DNA of 32,687 nt from Chloroflexi bacterium CFX4 (GCA_021404685.1 QWHC01000028.1:1-32687); one strand, 5' to 3'; counted from the first letter of the stretch, positions 8,136-16,289 are shown. Numbers and translations: made by a program. Notes: generated from the sequence alone by a model not told the origin.

Positions 8136-9383
8136 CTAGGCGTTCGCCGTCACTTCCCATGTGAGGATAGGCGCGATCACGCCCGGACGTGCGCCGCCTT
8201 GCGAGGTAACGCTGCCGTCGTCCAGCACCTCAAAGCTGATGCCATTCTGGATGTGGTCGAGCGGACGGACATTCGGCACTTGTGCCACCAATTCTAGATA
8301 GTAGCTGCCAGCGCGCAAATAGTCGCTGGGCAGAAAAGCACGCGCCGTATACGATCCAGCCGCTTGCGTTGCCTCATAGCGGCTGAGGTCACTGTCAAAG
8401 TCGGTGCTGGTCAGCACACAGGTGCCATCACTATTATAGAGCCGAAAGGCAATTTGGGCGGCACGAATCGGCTGGCGGACGAGGTAATCCAGTTCCACGA
8501 ACACACCTTCGCTCAGGTTAATCTGCGCGCTGACCTCGTTACGGCAATCGCGCAGGCGCACAGCTGTGAAGGCAACATCCGCTCGCGCTGAAGGCTCAAA
8601 CTGGCGCTCGCCCGCCAATTCCACGCCCTGCCGCACGTAGGCATTCACCACATTTTGAATATCGCCCTCTGCCACCACCTGCCCGCTGTTCAGCATCAAG
8701 CCGACGTTGCATAGGCGCAGCACAGTTGGCATGTTGTGGCTAACGAAGATAACGGTGCGCCCTTCGCCGGCCACTTCGCTCATCTTGCCCAAACTTTTGC
8801 GCTGGAAGGCAGCATCGCCAACGGCAAGCACCTCATCCACGATCAAAATCTCTGGCTCCATATGCGCGGCAACGGCAAAGGCAAGCCGCAGAAACATGCC
8901 GCTGGAATAATGCTTGACGGGTGTATCTATAAACTTCTCGACTTCGGCAAAGCTGACAATCTCATCGAATTTGCGGGCGATCTCGGCGCGCTTCATGCCC
9001 AAAATTGAGCCGTTCAGAAAGACGTTCTCGCGTCCGGTCAGCTCAAAGTGAAAGCCGGTGCCAACCTCTAACAGCGAGGCAACGCGCCCACGCACGATAG
9101 CGCGCCCTTCGGTTGGTTCTGTGATGCGCGAAAGCACCTTCAGAAGTGTGCTTTTGCCCGATCCATTTTTGCCCACAATGCCCAGCACATCGCCATGCCG
9201 CAGCGTGAACGAGACATCGCGCAGTGCCCAAAAAAGCTGATCGGTGCGTGGTGTGCGTTCGCGGCGGCGAAAGGGTGCGCTGGCAAAGCGCGTTAGCGAC
9301 TCACGAAGGGTATAGTAATAGGCGGCAGCGCCGATGCGATATTGCTTGCTGATGCCGTGTGCTTCTATGGCAAGATTGCTCAA
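8136..9383 (-). CDS. Wzt-like ABC transporter ATPase for polysaccharide export
   Basis: 415 residues. The N-terminal ABC domain (about 1-245) has Walker A GKNGSGKST, the signature YSSGMFLRLAFAV, Walker B ILIVDEVLAVGD and the switch histidine in FVSHN. Residues about 275-412 form a Wzt-type C-terminal beta-sandwich, which in O-antigen exporters binds the sugar chain and gives substrate selectivity. The likely start is TTG at 9383: AAGGAAAA lies at the right distance and no nearby ATG is in frame. No Wzm-type permease gene lies nearby, so the ATPase is an orphan here and must pair with a permease encoded elsewhere. It could also belong to teichoic-acid or glycan export; the architecture does not separate these. 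Confidence 0.88.
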   Translation of the reverse strand: MSNLAIEAHGISKQYRIGAAAYYYTLRESLTRFASAPFRRRERTPRTDQLFWALRDVSFTLRHGDVLGIVGKNGSGKSTLLKVLSRITEPTEGRAIVRGRVASLLEVGTGFHFELTGRENVFLNGSILGMKRAEIARKFDEIVSFAEVEKFIDTPVKHYSSGMFLRLAFAVAAHMEPEILIVDEVLAVGDAAFQRKSLGKMSEVAGEGRTVIFVSHNMPTVLRLCNVGLMLNSGQVVAEGDIQNVVNAYVRQGVELAGERQFEPSARADVAFTAVRLRDCRNEVSAQINLSEGVFVELDYLVRQPIRAAQIAFRLYNSDGTCVLTSTDFDSDLSRYEATQAAGSYTARAFLPSDYLRAGSYYLELVAQVPNVRPLDHIQNGISFEVLDDGSVTSQGGARPGVIAPILTWEVTANA

Positions 9384-9416
9384 CGGGTGCTTTTCCTTAG
9401 GTGTTAAACTGCCCTA

Positions 9417-9422
9417 AGTATA
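9417..9422 (-). promoter_or_regulatory. Possible -10 element for the Wzt-like gene
   Basis: On the - strand TATACT occupies 9422-9417, about 34 nt before the TTG start. A convincing -35 is missing at 17 bp, so support is weak. Confidence 0.3.
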
Positions 9423-9540
9423 GCGGATTGCGGCTTGCTGTGGTAGATTGGCGCGTCAGATCGGCGCACCAAATGTGTGCGAAAGCACGCAGTCAGCAGG
9501 AAAAATCGCCTCGCTTTCGGCGCTTCTATTCCTGTTTCTT

Positions 9541-9583
9541 TTGACACCAACACTTAAAAATAGAGTACACTATGTATAGTGTA
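9541..9583 (+). promoter_or_regulatory. Muramidase promoter with 18-bp palindromic operator
   Basis: TTGACA (9541-9546) is followed after 19 bp by TACACT (9566-9571). The -10 is the left arm of a perfect inverted repeat, TACACTA-TGTA-TAGTGTA (9566-9583), starting about 20 bp upstream of the start codon region. A dyad on the -10 is the usual position for a repressor (for example GntR/YtrA or PadR type), but no regulator gene is adjacent. The whole 220-bp gap between the divergent Wzt-like and muramidase genes shows nothing else. Confidence 0.6.
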
Positions 9584-9603
9584 TTAGGCAGCTCAAAAGG
9601 CGA

Positions 9604-10830
9604 GTGACTCCGATGGCGCTCTATGGAATTGTGAATGCCGAGCTTTTGAACCTGCGGGAGCGTCCCACGACAGCCTCGCGCATTTTGCGGCAGTTGCAGC
9701 GTGACGAGGCGCTTGAAGTGCTGCGGGATGCTGGCTTCGATTGGCTGGAAGTGCAGCTTTTAGGCAGCAGCCTGCGTGGGTTTGTCTCAAAGCTCTACCT
9801 GCGTCTGACCGAAACACGCCCCGGCAGTGGTGAGGGCGGTGTGCCTGAAGATAACGCTGTGGGCATTGGTGCAGGCAGCACCGTCGAGGTGACTGCCCGT
9901 GCGCTCAACGTGCGGAGCGGACCCAGCACCAACAACGCGATCTTGGCGACGGTGCAGCTTGGGGCGCGCTTTGAGGTATTGGGCAGGCAGGGCGACTGGC
10001 TGCGTGTGCGCTATGGCGGTGGTGAGGCATTTATTGCGGCGGCATACGTTAAGCCTGCCAGCAGCGGCTTTACCTTGGAGGGCTACCTGATCGAGGAGCC
10101 AGAAATTTTAGATGTGCGGATGCAGCCGCAAAAATTGATCCCTTCTCAGGCGGAAGGCACAACCGAAGCAGCCGTTGCGCGCACATGGAACATCTACGGC
10201 GGGCTGCTAGGGCGCTTGGCTGATCTGCTCTCAATTCCTGTGGATGTGGTCGTTGGCGTGCTGATCGCTGAGAGTGGTGGTGCTGCCTTTGGCGCGGATG
10301 GGCGAATGATCATCCGTTTTGAAAATCACATCTTTTGGCGCTACTGGGGACAGGCAAACGCTGCCGTCTTTGATCGGCATTTCACCTTTGATCGCTCATC
10401 AGCGGCACGTGCGTGGCGTGGGCATCAGTGGCGCCCAGATACCGACAGCGCATGGGTGGATTTTCATGGCAATCAGGCGTTAGAATGGAATGTGTTCACC
10501 TTTGCACGCGGGCTTGATGAAACTGCTGCCATGCTGAGCATTAGCATGGGTGCGCCGCAAATCATGGGCTTTAATTTCAAGCGGCTTGGCTACGAGAGCG
10601 TCCAGCAGATGTTCACGCGCTTTTCGAGCAGTGCGCACGCCCAAATCGTGGGCATCTTTGATTTCGTCAAAGGCGCCGGTGCCACCAGCACGGCTATTCA
10701 GGCATTGCAGCGGCGCGATTACATCACCTTTGCAAGCATTTACAACGGCAGCGGCAACGAAACCATCTACGCGGATCGCATTCGGCGGTTTGCCGCAGTT
10801 TTCAGCCGTTTGATCAGTTCGGCGCGTTAG
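9604..10830 (+). CDS. Double-SH3 N-acetylmuramidase-like hydrolase
   Basis: 408 residues. Two bacterial SH3 domains come first: about 6-66 (LLNLRERPTTASRILRQL ... GFVSKLYLRL) and about 84-155 (ALNVRSGPSTNNAILATV ... YVKP), which commonly bind cell wall. The C-terminal region (about 190-405) fits the N-acetylmuramidase (DUF3380) domain: GVLIAESGG with the probable catalytic Glu, IIRFENHIFWRYWG, FDRHFTFD, GAPQIMGFNFKRLGY and YNGSGNE near the end. It should cut the glycan strand of peptidoglycan. There is no signal peptide, as in many phage endolysins, so export is unexplained. Start is GTG 9604 or ATG 9613, both just after AAAAGGCGA. No holin or other phage gene is near. Confidence 0.82.
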   Translation: MTPMALYGIVNAELLNLRERPTTASRILRQLQRDEALEVLRDAGFDWLEVQLLGSSLRGFVSKLYLRLTETRPGSGEGGVPEDNAVGIGAGSTVEVTARALNVRSGPSTNNAILATVQLGARFEVLGRQGDWLRVRYGGGEAFIAAAYVKPASSGFTLEGYLIEEPEILDVRMQPQKLIPSQAEGTTEAAVARTWNIYGGLLGRLADLLSIPVDVVVGVLIAESGGAAFGADGRMIIRFENHIFWRYWGQANAAVFDRHFTFDRSSAARAWRGHQWRPDTDSAWVDFHGNQALEWNVFTFARGLDETAAMLSISMGAPQIMGFNFKRLGYESVQQMFTRFSSSAHAQIVGIFDFVKGAGATSTAIQALQRRDYITFASIYNGSGNETIYADRIRRFAAVFSRLISSAR

Positions 10831-10833
10831 GGT

Positions 10834-10880
10834 AAAGTGAACAAACGTGCATCATTCTCACCAATGTGAGAGCGCACTTT
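10834..10880 (+). terminator. Hairpin after the muramidase gene
   Basis: An outer pair AAAGTG (10834-10839) / CACTTT (10875-10880) encloses a perfect inner stem TCTCAC-CAAT-GTGAGA (10856-10871). It lies just past the muramidase stop and before the next promoter. It lacks a clean T-run, so termination is likely but not certain. Confidence 0.4.
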
Positions 10881-10889
10881 GCTAAAAAT

Positions 10890-10898
10890 TGTTATACT
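10890..10898 (+). promoter_or_regulatory. Extended -10 promoter of the zinc-ribbon/FHA gene
   Basis: TGT-TATACT (10890-10898) followed by CGCAG. The -35 region is poor, as is common for TGn-extended promoters. Almost the same -10 context (TGC-TATACT-CGCA) precedes the second FHA gene. A GAGGA RBS lies at about 10928-10932. Confidence 0.5.
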
Positions 10899-10939
10899 CG
10901 CAGACATCATATTACTGAATACATACTGAGGACTAATGC

Positions 10940-11545
10940 ATGGGCAATCGCAATGATCCACACAAGAACGATCTATCTGAGGATGATTTTGGCACAGAGC
11001 GTGTTCCGCCGCCTGAGGGGCTATCCGCTGAGCTAGAAGGTCACGACGATACGACTTTATTGCGCTGCCCGAACTGCTCTAAACCGGTGCGGATGGGTGA
11101 ACTGATCTGCCCACACTGCAACTACAACCTGACCGCCAACGATGCGCTCCGCACGCAGCGCATGAGCGGCGAACCGTTGCTGGCGCGCACATGGACATCG
11201 GGCGAAGTCATCGTGGCAGAGCGCAAACCAATTGTGCTGGAAATTGATGGACAGCAAATCACGCTGCCGCTGGCAGATGTGGTGACGCTTGGACGCCGCT
11301 TTGACTCCGCGCCAGCAGAGCAGCCGCATGTGGATTTGAGCCGTTTCGGTGCAGAGGAACACGGCGTTTCACGCTTGCACGCACGGCTGCGGCGGAAGGG
11401 CATTCTGGTCTATATTGCAGATATGGGCAGCTTGAACGGCACACATCTGAATGGGCGTCGCCTTATCCCTGACGGGGAACGGTTGCTGCGCGATAACGAC
11501 GAACTCTATTTGAGCCGTTTGCGGATTCGCATTCATTTTTCGTAG
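10940..11545 (+). CDS. Zinc-ribbon plus FHA domain protein
   Basis: 201 residues, cytoplasmic, no membrane segment. An acidic N-terminus is followed by a two-CxxC zinc ribbon at about 42-60 (CPNC ... CPHCNYNL). A linker leads to a C-terminal FHA domain at about 95-200: VVTLGRR (start of the fold), GVSRLHARLRRKG (the SRLHA phosphothreonine-binding segment), then DMGSLNGTHLNGRRL and LRDNDELYLSRLRIRI. FHA domains bind phosphothreonine peptides, usually made by Hanks-type kinases such as the one at 14196-16289. A good RBS (GAGGA) sets the start. The gene stands upstream of a second FHA gene with its own promoter, so the two are separate units with similar promoters. Confidence 0.88.
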   Translation: MGNRNDPHKNDLSEDDFGTERVPPPEGLSAELEGHDDTTLLRCPNCSKPVRMGELICPHCNYNLTANDALRTQRMSGEPLLARTWTSGEVIVAERKPIVLEIDGQQITLPLADVVTLGRRFDSAPAEQPHVDLSRFGAEEHGVSRLHARLRRKGILVYIADMGSLNGTHLNGRRLIPDGERLLRDNDELYLSRLRIRIHFS

Positions 11546-11580
11546 AGGCAGTTCGTCTATGCTTGAAGGTGCATGGGCTG

Positions 11581-11602
11581 ATAGGCTGCCTCGTGAGCCT
11601 AT
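11581..11602 (+). terminator. Likely terminator hairpin after the zinc-ribbon/FHA gene
   Basis: ATAGGCT (11581-11587) and AGCCTAT (11596-11602) form a perfect 7-bp stem with an 8-nt loop, followed by TTAT. It sits 36 nt past the stop. Confidence 0.45.
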
Positions 11603-11672
11603 TTATGCGCCAGAACCAGAGGCAATAAGATGCTTTTGAATGCCTTCTGGCATAATTCAGTTTGGCATAACA

Positions 11673-11701
11673 TTGTCACACACCAAACAGCGTGCTATAC
11701 T
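11673..11701 (+). promoter_or_regulatory. Strong promoter of the FHA/proline-rich membrane gene
   Basis: TTGTCA (11673-11678), 17-bp spacer, TATACT (11696-11701) with a TGC extension. AGGAGG (11745-11750) lies 7 nt before the ATG at 11758 and decides that start over an in-frame ATG at 11734. Confidence 0.65.
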
Positions 11702-11757
11702 CGCAACCGTAGAGCGCCGCGTGGCGCTGCGTTTTGCTCATTTCAGGAGGCACCCTT

Positions 11758-12525
11758 ATGCAAGGCAGCGGCAGCTTCAGGCTCATCGTCCGCCGCGGTC
11801 CACAACCGAATCAGATTTATGAGCTGAGTAAAGATGTCATCTCGCTAGGGCGCGACATCACGAATGACATTGTGGTGAACGATCCCGAAGTGAGCCGCCA
11901 TCATTGCCGTCTCACTCGCGGCGGCGGTGGCTATACGATGGAAGACTTAGGCTCGACAAACGGCACGTTCGTCAACGGGCAGCGTCTAAGCGGTGCGCGC
12001 CCGCTGAACAGCGGCGATTTGGTCGGCTTGGGTGAAACGGTGACACTCGCCTACGAATCAAGTGTGCTGGCACCTGATCTGGGTGCGCGCCCACCGCTGA
12101 GCAACCAACCGCCCGCCGAACAAGGCTACCCGCCTCAAGCGGCTGCACCCGGCGGCTATATGCCACCCCAACCGCAACAGCCTGCCCCACCCAGTTACGC
12201 ACCACAGCAACCTGTGCAAGGCTATCAGCAGCAGCAGCCGCCCATGGGCTATGCGCCGCAGCAGCAGACCATGCTACCCGAACAGCTAGGTGCCAAACCA
12301 CCCGATTATCAGCAGTTCGGCTATCAATATTCCGAGCCGCCGCTGCCTGCTCAAAGCGGTTTAGGGCGTTGGTTCTTCTTAGGTTGTGGCTGCTTCATCG
12401 TAGCGTGCATTGTCTTTGGCATTGTGGGCGCCTTGGTCATTGATGCCAACCAAGACCTGCGCTGCGGATTGCCCATCGTGCGCCAGATTTATACCACCAT
12501 CAACCCGGCATCTTGCCCACGATAG
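11758..12525 (+). CDS. FHA domain protein with Pro/Gln-rich linker and C-terminal membrane anchor
   Basis: 255 residues. The N-terminal FHA domain (about 5-100) shows DVISLGRD, the phosphothreonine-binding SRHHCRL segment and the GSTNGTFVNGQRL turn. Residues about 115-195 are a low-complexity P/Q/Y/G linker rich in QQP, PPQ and GY. A single hydrophobic helix follows (RWFFLGCGCFIVACIVFGIVGALVI, about 203-228; shown here only as a landmark near its cysteines) and a short C-terminal tail with two cysteines, probably outside. The FHA domain would then face the cytoplasm and hold a phosphoprotein at the membrane. The kinase at 14196-16289 is a natural candidate source of the phosphate, by proximity only. 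A consensus promoter and perfect RBS suggest good expression. Confidence 0.87.
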   Translation: MQGSGSFRLIVRRGPQPNQIYELSKDVISLGRDITNDIVVNDPEVSRHHCRLTRGGGGYTMEDLGSTNGTFVNGQRLSGARPLNSGDLVGLGETVTLAYESSVLAPDLGARPPLSNQPPAEQGYPPQAAAPGGYMPPQPQQPAPPSYAPQQPVQGYQQQQPPMGYAPQQQTMLPEQLGAKPPDYQQFGYQYSEPPLPAQSGLGRWFFLGCGCFIVACIVFGIVGALVIDANQDLRCGLPIVRQIYTTINPASCPR

Positions 12526-12552
12526 CCCACCTAATAGCAGTTATCTAAGCAG

Positions 12553-12590
12553 CGGGACGGTCAAAAAAATGGCCGTCCCGTGTTTGGTTT
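12553..12590 (+). terminator. Intrinsic terminator between the FHA gene and accC
   Basis: A 10-bp stem with one G-U pair, CGGGACGGTC (12553-12562) / GGCCGTCCCG (12571-12580), with an A-rich 8-nt loop and a T-rich tail TGTTTGGTTT. It ends transcription of the + strand FHA gene; the - strand side has no T-run. Confidence 0.75.
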
Positions 12591-14121
12591 AGCGGTGCAT
12601 CCGCTCGTAGCGCCCTACCCACTTCCAGTTGGATGTATCACGTTCGTTGCTTGCCATGATTTGGGCTGCCTGCTGGCGCTCTTGGTGTGCGATCAAGGTT
12701 GCCAGAATGGCTGCCGACTCAGGGTCAAGCTGCTTCATATCCACGGTTGGGCTGAAATAATGCTCTACAAAGCCCGTGTCAAACTTGCCGCTGATGAAGT
12801 GGTGGCTGTTCACCAACTTTTGGTGGAAGGGCAGATTCGTTTTGATGCCCATCACACGGTATTCGCTCAGGGCGCGGCTCAGCCGCCGAATCGCCTGTGA
12901 GCGCCGCGATCCCCATACAATCAGCTTGGCGAGCATCGAGTCGTAGTAGGGCGTCACTTCATAGCCCGCATAAATGCCGCTATCCAGCCGCACACCAGGG
13001 CCCGTCGGCGCGAGGTGAACCGTCACCCGACCGATAGAGGGCAAGAAATTGTTGTAAGGGTCTTCGGCATTGATGCGGCACTCAATGGCATGTCCGATGA
13101 TTCGCACGCTCTCTTGCGTTGGCTCCATGCGGCGCCCTTGTGCGATGCGAAGCTGCTCTTTGACAAGGTCTATGCCGGTCACCAATTCTGTAACGGGATG
13201 CTCCACCTGAAGGCGCGTATTCATCTCCAAAAAGTAGAAATTCTTGTGCTTATCCACAATGAATTCGACGGTGCCAGCATTCACATAGTTCACAGCACGG
13301 GCGGCACGCACGGCGATCTCGCCCATCTGTTGGCGCATTGCGTCATCCACAAACGGGCTGGGTGCTTCTTCCACCAGCTTTTGATGGCGGCGCTGAATGC
13401 TGCACTCACGTTCGCCCAAGTGAATAACGTTGCCGTGCATATCGCCCAACACCTGAATCTCGATGTGGCGTGCGCCTTCGATCAGCTTTTCAAGGTAGAG
13501 CGTACCATCGCCGAAAGCATTTGCCGCCTCACGGTGTGCCGAAGCGAGTGCATCCGGCAGCTCGGCGGCGCTTTGCACGACGCGCATCCCCTTGCCACCA
13601 CCACCCGCCGCCGCCTTGACCATGACAGGATAGCCAATCACATGCTCGGCAGCGTGGATAAGTTCCTCATCGGTCAAGCCCGGCTCGGTGCCGGGAACAA
13701 GCGGCACACCGGCTGCCTTGACTGCCTGCCGTGCGCGCTGCTTATCGCCCATCATGTGGATGGAGTGCGGGCTAGGTCCGATGAAGATCACGCCTGCATT
13801 GTGGCACGCTTCAGCAAACACTTCGCGCTCGCTCAGAAAGCCGTAACCCGGATGAATGGCGTCCACTTGGGCGCGGCGTGCCACATCAAGGATTTTGCCG
13901 AAATCAAGGTAGCTTTCACGCGGCGGCGGCGCGCCAATGTAGTATGCCTCGTCTGCGTAGCGGACGTGCAGTGCGGTGCGGTCAGCCTCACTGAAGACCG
14001 CTACCGTGCGGATGCCAAGTTCACGGCAGGCGCGGATGATCCGCACTGCAATCTCACCACGGTTGGCGATCAAAACTTTCTTAAAAAGGCGCGTTTCTTG
14101 GGTCTGGGTTATGGTTGCCAT
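12589..14121 (-). CDS. accC: Biotin carboxylase (acetyl-/acyl-CoA carboxylase subunit)
   Basis: 510 residues. It carries the full biotin carboxylase layout: N-domain start FKKVLIANRGEIAVRIIRA (about 13-31), HPGYGFLSE, the ATP-grasp lid KAAAGGGGKGMRVV, GERECSIQRRHQKLVEEAPS, and the active-site EMNTRLQVEHPVTE with the catalytic Glu and Arg. The enzyme uses ATP and bicarbonate to carboxylate biotin on a carrier protein, the first step of malonyl-CoA (or propionyl-CoA) synthesis. It is somewhat longer than the usual 445-450 residues, with an extra charged C-terminal tail (about 465-510) rich in Gln, Arg and Trp. No biotin carrier or carboxyltransferase gene adjoins it. AAGGGAA precedes the ATG. 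It lies 74 bp behind the kinase gene on the same strand. Confidence 0.93.
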   Translation of the reverse strand: MATITQTQETRLFKKVLIANRGEIAVRIIRACRELGIRTVAVFSEADRTALHVRYADEAYYIGAPPPRESYLDFGKILDVARRAQVDAIHPGYGFLSEREVFAEACHNAGVIFIGPSPHSIHMMGDKQRARQAVKAAGVPLVPGTEPGLTDEELIHAAEHVIGYPVMVKAAAGGGGKGMRVVQSAAELPDALASAHREAANAFGDGTLYLEKLIEGARHIEIQVLGDMHGNVIHLGERECSIQRRHQKLVEEAPSPFVDDAMRQQMGEIAVRAARAVNYVNAGTVEFIVDKHKNFYFLEMNTRLQVEHPVTELVTGIDLVKEQLRIAQGRRMEPTQESVRIIGHAIECRINAEDPYNNFLPSIGRVTVHLAPTGPGVRLDSGIYAGYEVTPYYDSMLAKLIVWGSRRSQAIRRLSRALSEYRVMGIKTNLPFHQKLVNSHHFISGKFDTGFVEHYFSPTVDMKQLDPESAAILATLIAHQERQQAAQIMASNERDTSNWKWVGRYERMHR

Positions 14122-14195
14122 GCTTTTATTCCCTTAAATTGCTCAAAAAGTAACCCAATTTGCCGCCAAAGGTTACCCAACTTAGGCAAACCTTG

Positions 14196-16289
14196 CTATG
14201 GGCGGTTGATCGGCTCAATCCAATAGACGCCGCCGCTGCCTTCTGCTGTCCAGCCGATGTAGGTTCGGTTGTTGCGCGGATTCAGGTATTCCACACGCCA
14301 CCACGCCAATCCTGAGCCATCGCTGCTTTCGGTGCAGACAGGTCCTTCTAGAATTCTGAAGGTTTCACCGGCAAGAATTTGCGTTAGGATGACGCCGCCC
14401 GGCACCTCACGCAGCCGATTTGGATCGCCGGGCGTAATGCGTCCATAGCCGCCTACCACCAAGCGCGACGTGAGGAAGCCGGGGCAGCGCACCGCCGTCG
14501 GTGTGATGTTGGCAACCTGCGCGGTAGCTGTGCGCGCTGCATTTTCCTCAAGGGCGCGCAGCGTGCCTTGCGTATCTATGGCAAGGCGTGTTGCCTGTGC
14601 ATCCAAGGTGCCCTGTGCCAACGTTTGTGCGGCACGCAGCGTCGCCGTCACGATCTGGTTCTGCTCTTCGCGGCGTGTGGCTTGGGCATCGGCGGTTGCC
14701 CGTTCAGCGCCAAGCACGGCATTCACGGTTTGCTGAATTTGCACAGCCAGTGCGGTTGCCGTTTGAATAGGCGCTAAGGTAGCAGCCACAATAGCAGCCG
14801 TATCAACCGTTGGTGTGGCTGTTGCGGTTCGGCTTGGTGTTTGGGTTGGCGTGGGCGTGGCGGAAGGCGTTGCGCTGGCAGTTCGGCTCGCCGTTGCGGT
14901 GAGGGTTGGTGTCGTGGTCACGCTGGCGGTGACGGTCTGCGTAGGGCTTGGTGTGCTGGAAGGCGTGCGGCTTGGCGTCTCGGTTAGGGTGCGCGTCAGG
15001 GTGGCGGACGGCGTCTCGGTTGGCGCAATGGTCGGTGTGTTGGTCGGTGTTTCAGTGCCGACTTCAGTAACGGTTGGCAGCAGCAAGATCGCCTGTGAGG
15101 TTGCCGTGCCTTCGCGGGCAAGGGCTTGCGCTGTGATGGTGAGATCGAGCGCGCTTTGCGTCTCGGCGGTGGCGCTGTTGCTGGCACTGACGGCTGCCAA
15201 AATGCCAACGCCGATCACAGCCGCAATCAGGATGAGGGCAAGGATCACAAACGGCGTGCCGCGCTGCCGTTCCTGCGGATGCGGCATGGTTGGAAGGCGG
15301 CTGGGTGCGGGCGTGCCAAATTCGGGCAGGTTGGGCGGCAGCGTGGGATCGGAGAGTTCTGCGCGGGAACGGGCAGGCGTCGGTTTCGGTGTGAATTGTG
15401 GAAAATCGGCTGGCACGGGCGCGGTCAGATCAGCAGTGTTTGTGATAATGCGCGAAATATCCTGCCCATTCAGCGCCTCACGGAATGCCGCTGCAAGCTG
15501 TCCGGCGGTGGTGAAGCGTTGGTTGGCGTCTTTGGCAAGCGCTTTCCCAATAACGCTATCCACAGTGGCGGGCAAGCTGTGGTTCACATCTCGCGTTGAG
15601 GGTGGCATTTCGTAGATGTGGCGGTGCATAATGTGAAAAGGCGTATCGCCGCTGAACGGGCTGACGCCGGTCACCATCTCGTAGAGGATGACGCCGAGCG
15701 CGTAAATATCGGCACGCGCATCGGCGGGCTGCCCACTCCACAGTTCGGGTGCCATGTAGGCAGGCGTTCCCATGACCATGCCGGTGCGCGTGTAGCTAGT
15801 CGTCTCGCTGAGCAGCTTGGCAATGCCGAAATCGGTCAGGAAGGCATTTTGATGCTGATCGAGCAGCACGTTGTCAGGCTTCAGGTCGCGGTGAATAATG
15901 CCGCGTCCGTGGGCATAGTCCAGCGCCATGCTGATTTGATCAATCATGCGGAGAGTGAGCGGCAGCGGCAACGCGCCACCGCGTCGCAGCAAGCGGTTCA
16001 GGCTGCCGCCTTCCAGCAGTTCCATCACCAAATAGGCAATGCTGCCTTCGTTGCCATAATCGAACACTTTCAGCACGTGCAAATGCTGCAAGCTGGCGAT
16101 CATGCGCGCCTCTCGCTGGAAGCGCCCCAGAAAGTTCTCATCTTCCATCAAGTCGGCACGGATAACTTTGAGCGCCACATCCCGATCAACGCTCGCCTGA
16201 CGCGCACGGTAAACCGTTGCCATGCCGCCCGCGCCAATCTTGGCGATAATCTCATATTGTCCTAGACGTTGCCCGATCAGAGTATCCAT
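14196..16289 (-). CDS. Hanks-type Ser/Thr protein kinase with TM helix, Thr-Pro stalk and SH3-like head
   Basis: 697 residues. Kinase domain about 12-272: glycine loop IGAGGMATVY, ATP lysine in VALKVI (K41), catalytic HRDLKPDN (D135), DFGIAK (153-158), APE (180-182). All key residues are present, so it should be active; the loop SETTSYTRTGMVMGTPAY holds likely autophosphorylation threonines. A Pro-rich juxtamembrane linker leads to one TM helix at about 346-368. Outside there is an Ala/Thr/Gln-rich segment, a TPT/SATPS stalk (about 405-500), more helix, and a Cys-bounded SH3-like domain (about 605-697; LREVPGGVILTQI ... WWRVEYL ... YIGWTAEG). It has no PASTA repeats; the SH3-like domain may be the wall sensor instead. 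It lies 21 bp after a hydrolase gene and ahead of accC. Confidence 0.93.
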   Translation of the reverse strand: MDTLIGQRLGQYEIIAKIGAGGMATVYRARQASVDRDVALKVIRADLMEDENFLGRFQREARMIASLQHLHVLKVFDYGNEGSIAYLVMELLEGGSLNRLLRRGGALPLPLTLRMIDQISMALDYAHGRGIIHRDLKPDNVLLDQHQNAFLTDFGIAKLLSETTSYTRTGMVMGTPAYMAPELWSGQPADARADIYALGVILYEMVTGVSPFSGDTPFHIMHRHIYEMPPSTRDVNHSLPATVDSVIGKALAKDANQRFTTAGQLAAAFREALNGQDISRIITNTADLTAPVPADFPQFTPKPTPARSRAELSDPTLPPNLPEFGTPAPSRLPTMPHPQERQRGTPFVILALILIAAVIGVGILAAVSASNSATAETQSALDLTITAQALAREGTATSQAILLLPTVTEVGTETPTNTPTIAPTETPSATLTRTLTETPSRTPSSTPSPTQTVTASVTTTPTLTATASRTASATPSATPTPTQTPSRTATATPTVDTAAIVAATLAPIQTATALAVQIQQTVNAVLGAERATADAQATRREEQNQIVTATLRAAQTLAQGTLDAQATRLAIDTQGTLRALEENAARTATAQVANITPTAVRCPGFLTSRLVVGGYGRITPGDPNRLREVPGGVILTQILAGETFRILEGPVCTESSDGSGLAWWRVEYLNPRNNRTYIGWTAEGSGGVYWIEPINRP

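Noticed and set aside
9604..10830. Prophage lysis cassette
   Set aside because: Only the muramidase resembles phage; no holin, capsid, tail or integrase genes are in the window.
13015..14226. 403-codon open frame antisense to accC
   Set aside because: Mirror of a highly conserved biotin carboxylase; His/Cys-rich composition is typical of a shadow frame.
14815..15615. 266-codon frame rich in Val-Gly-Val antisense to the kinase stalk
   Set aside because: It is only the complement of Thr-Pro codons; no independent start signal.
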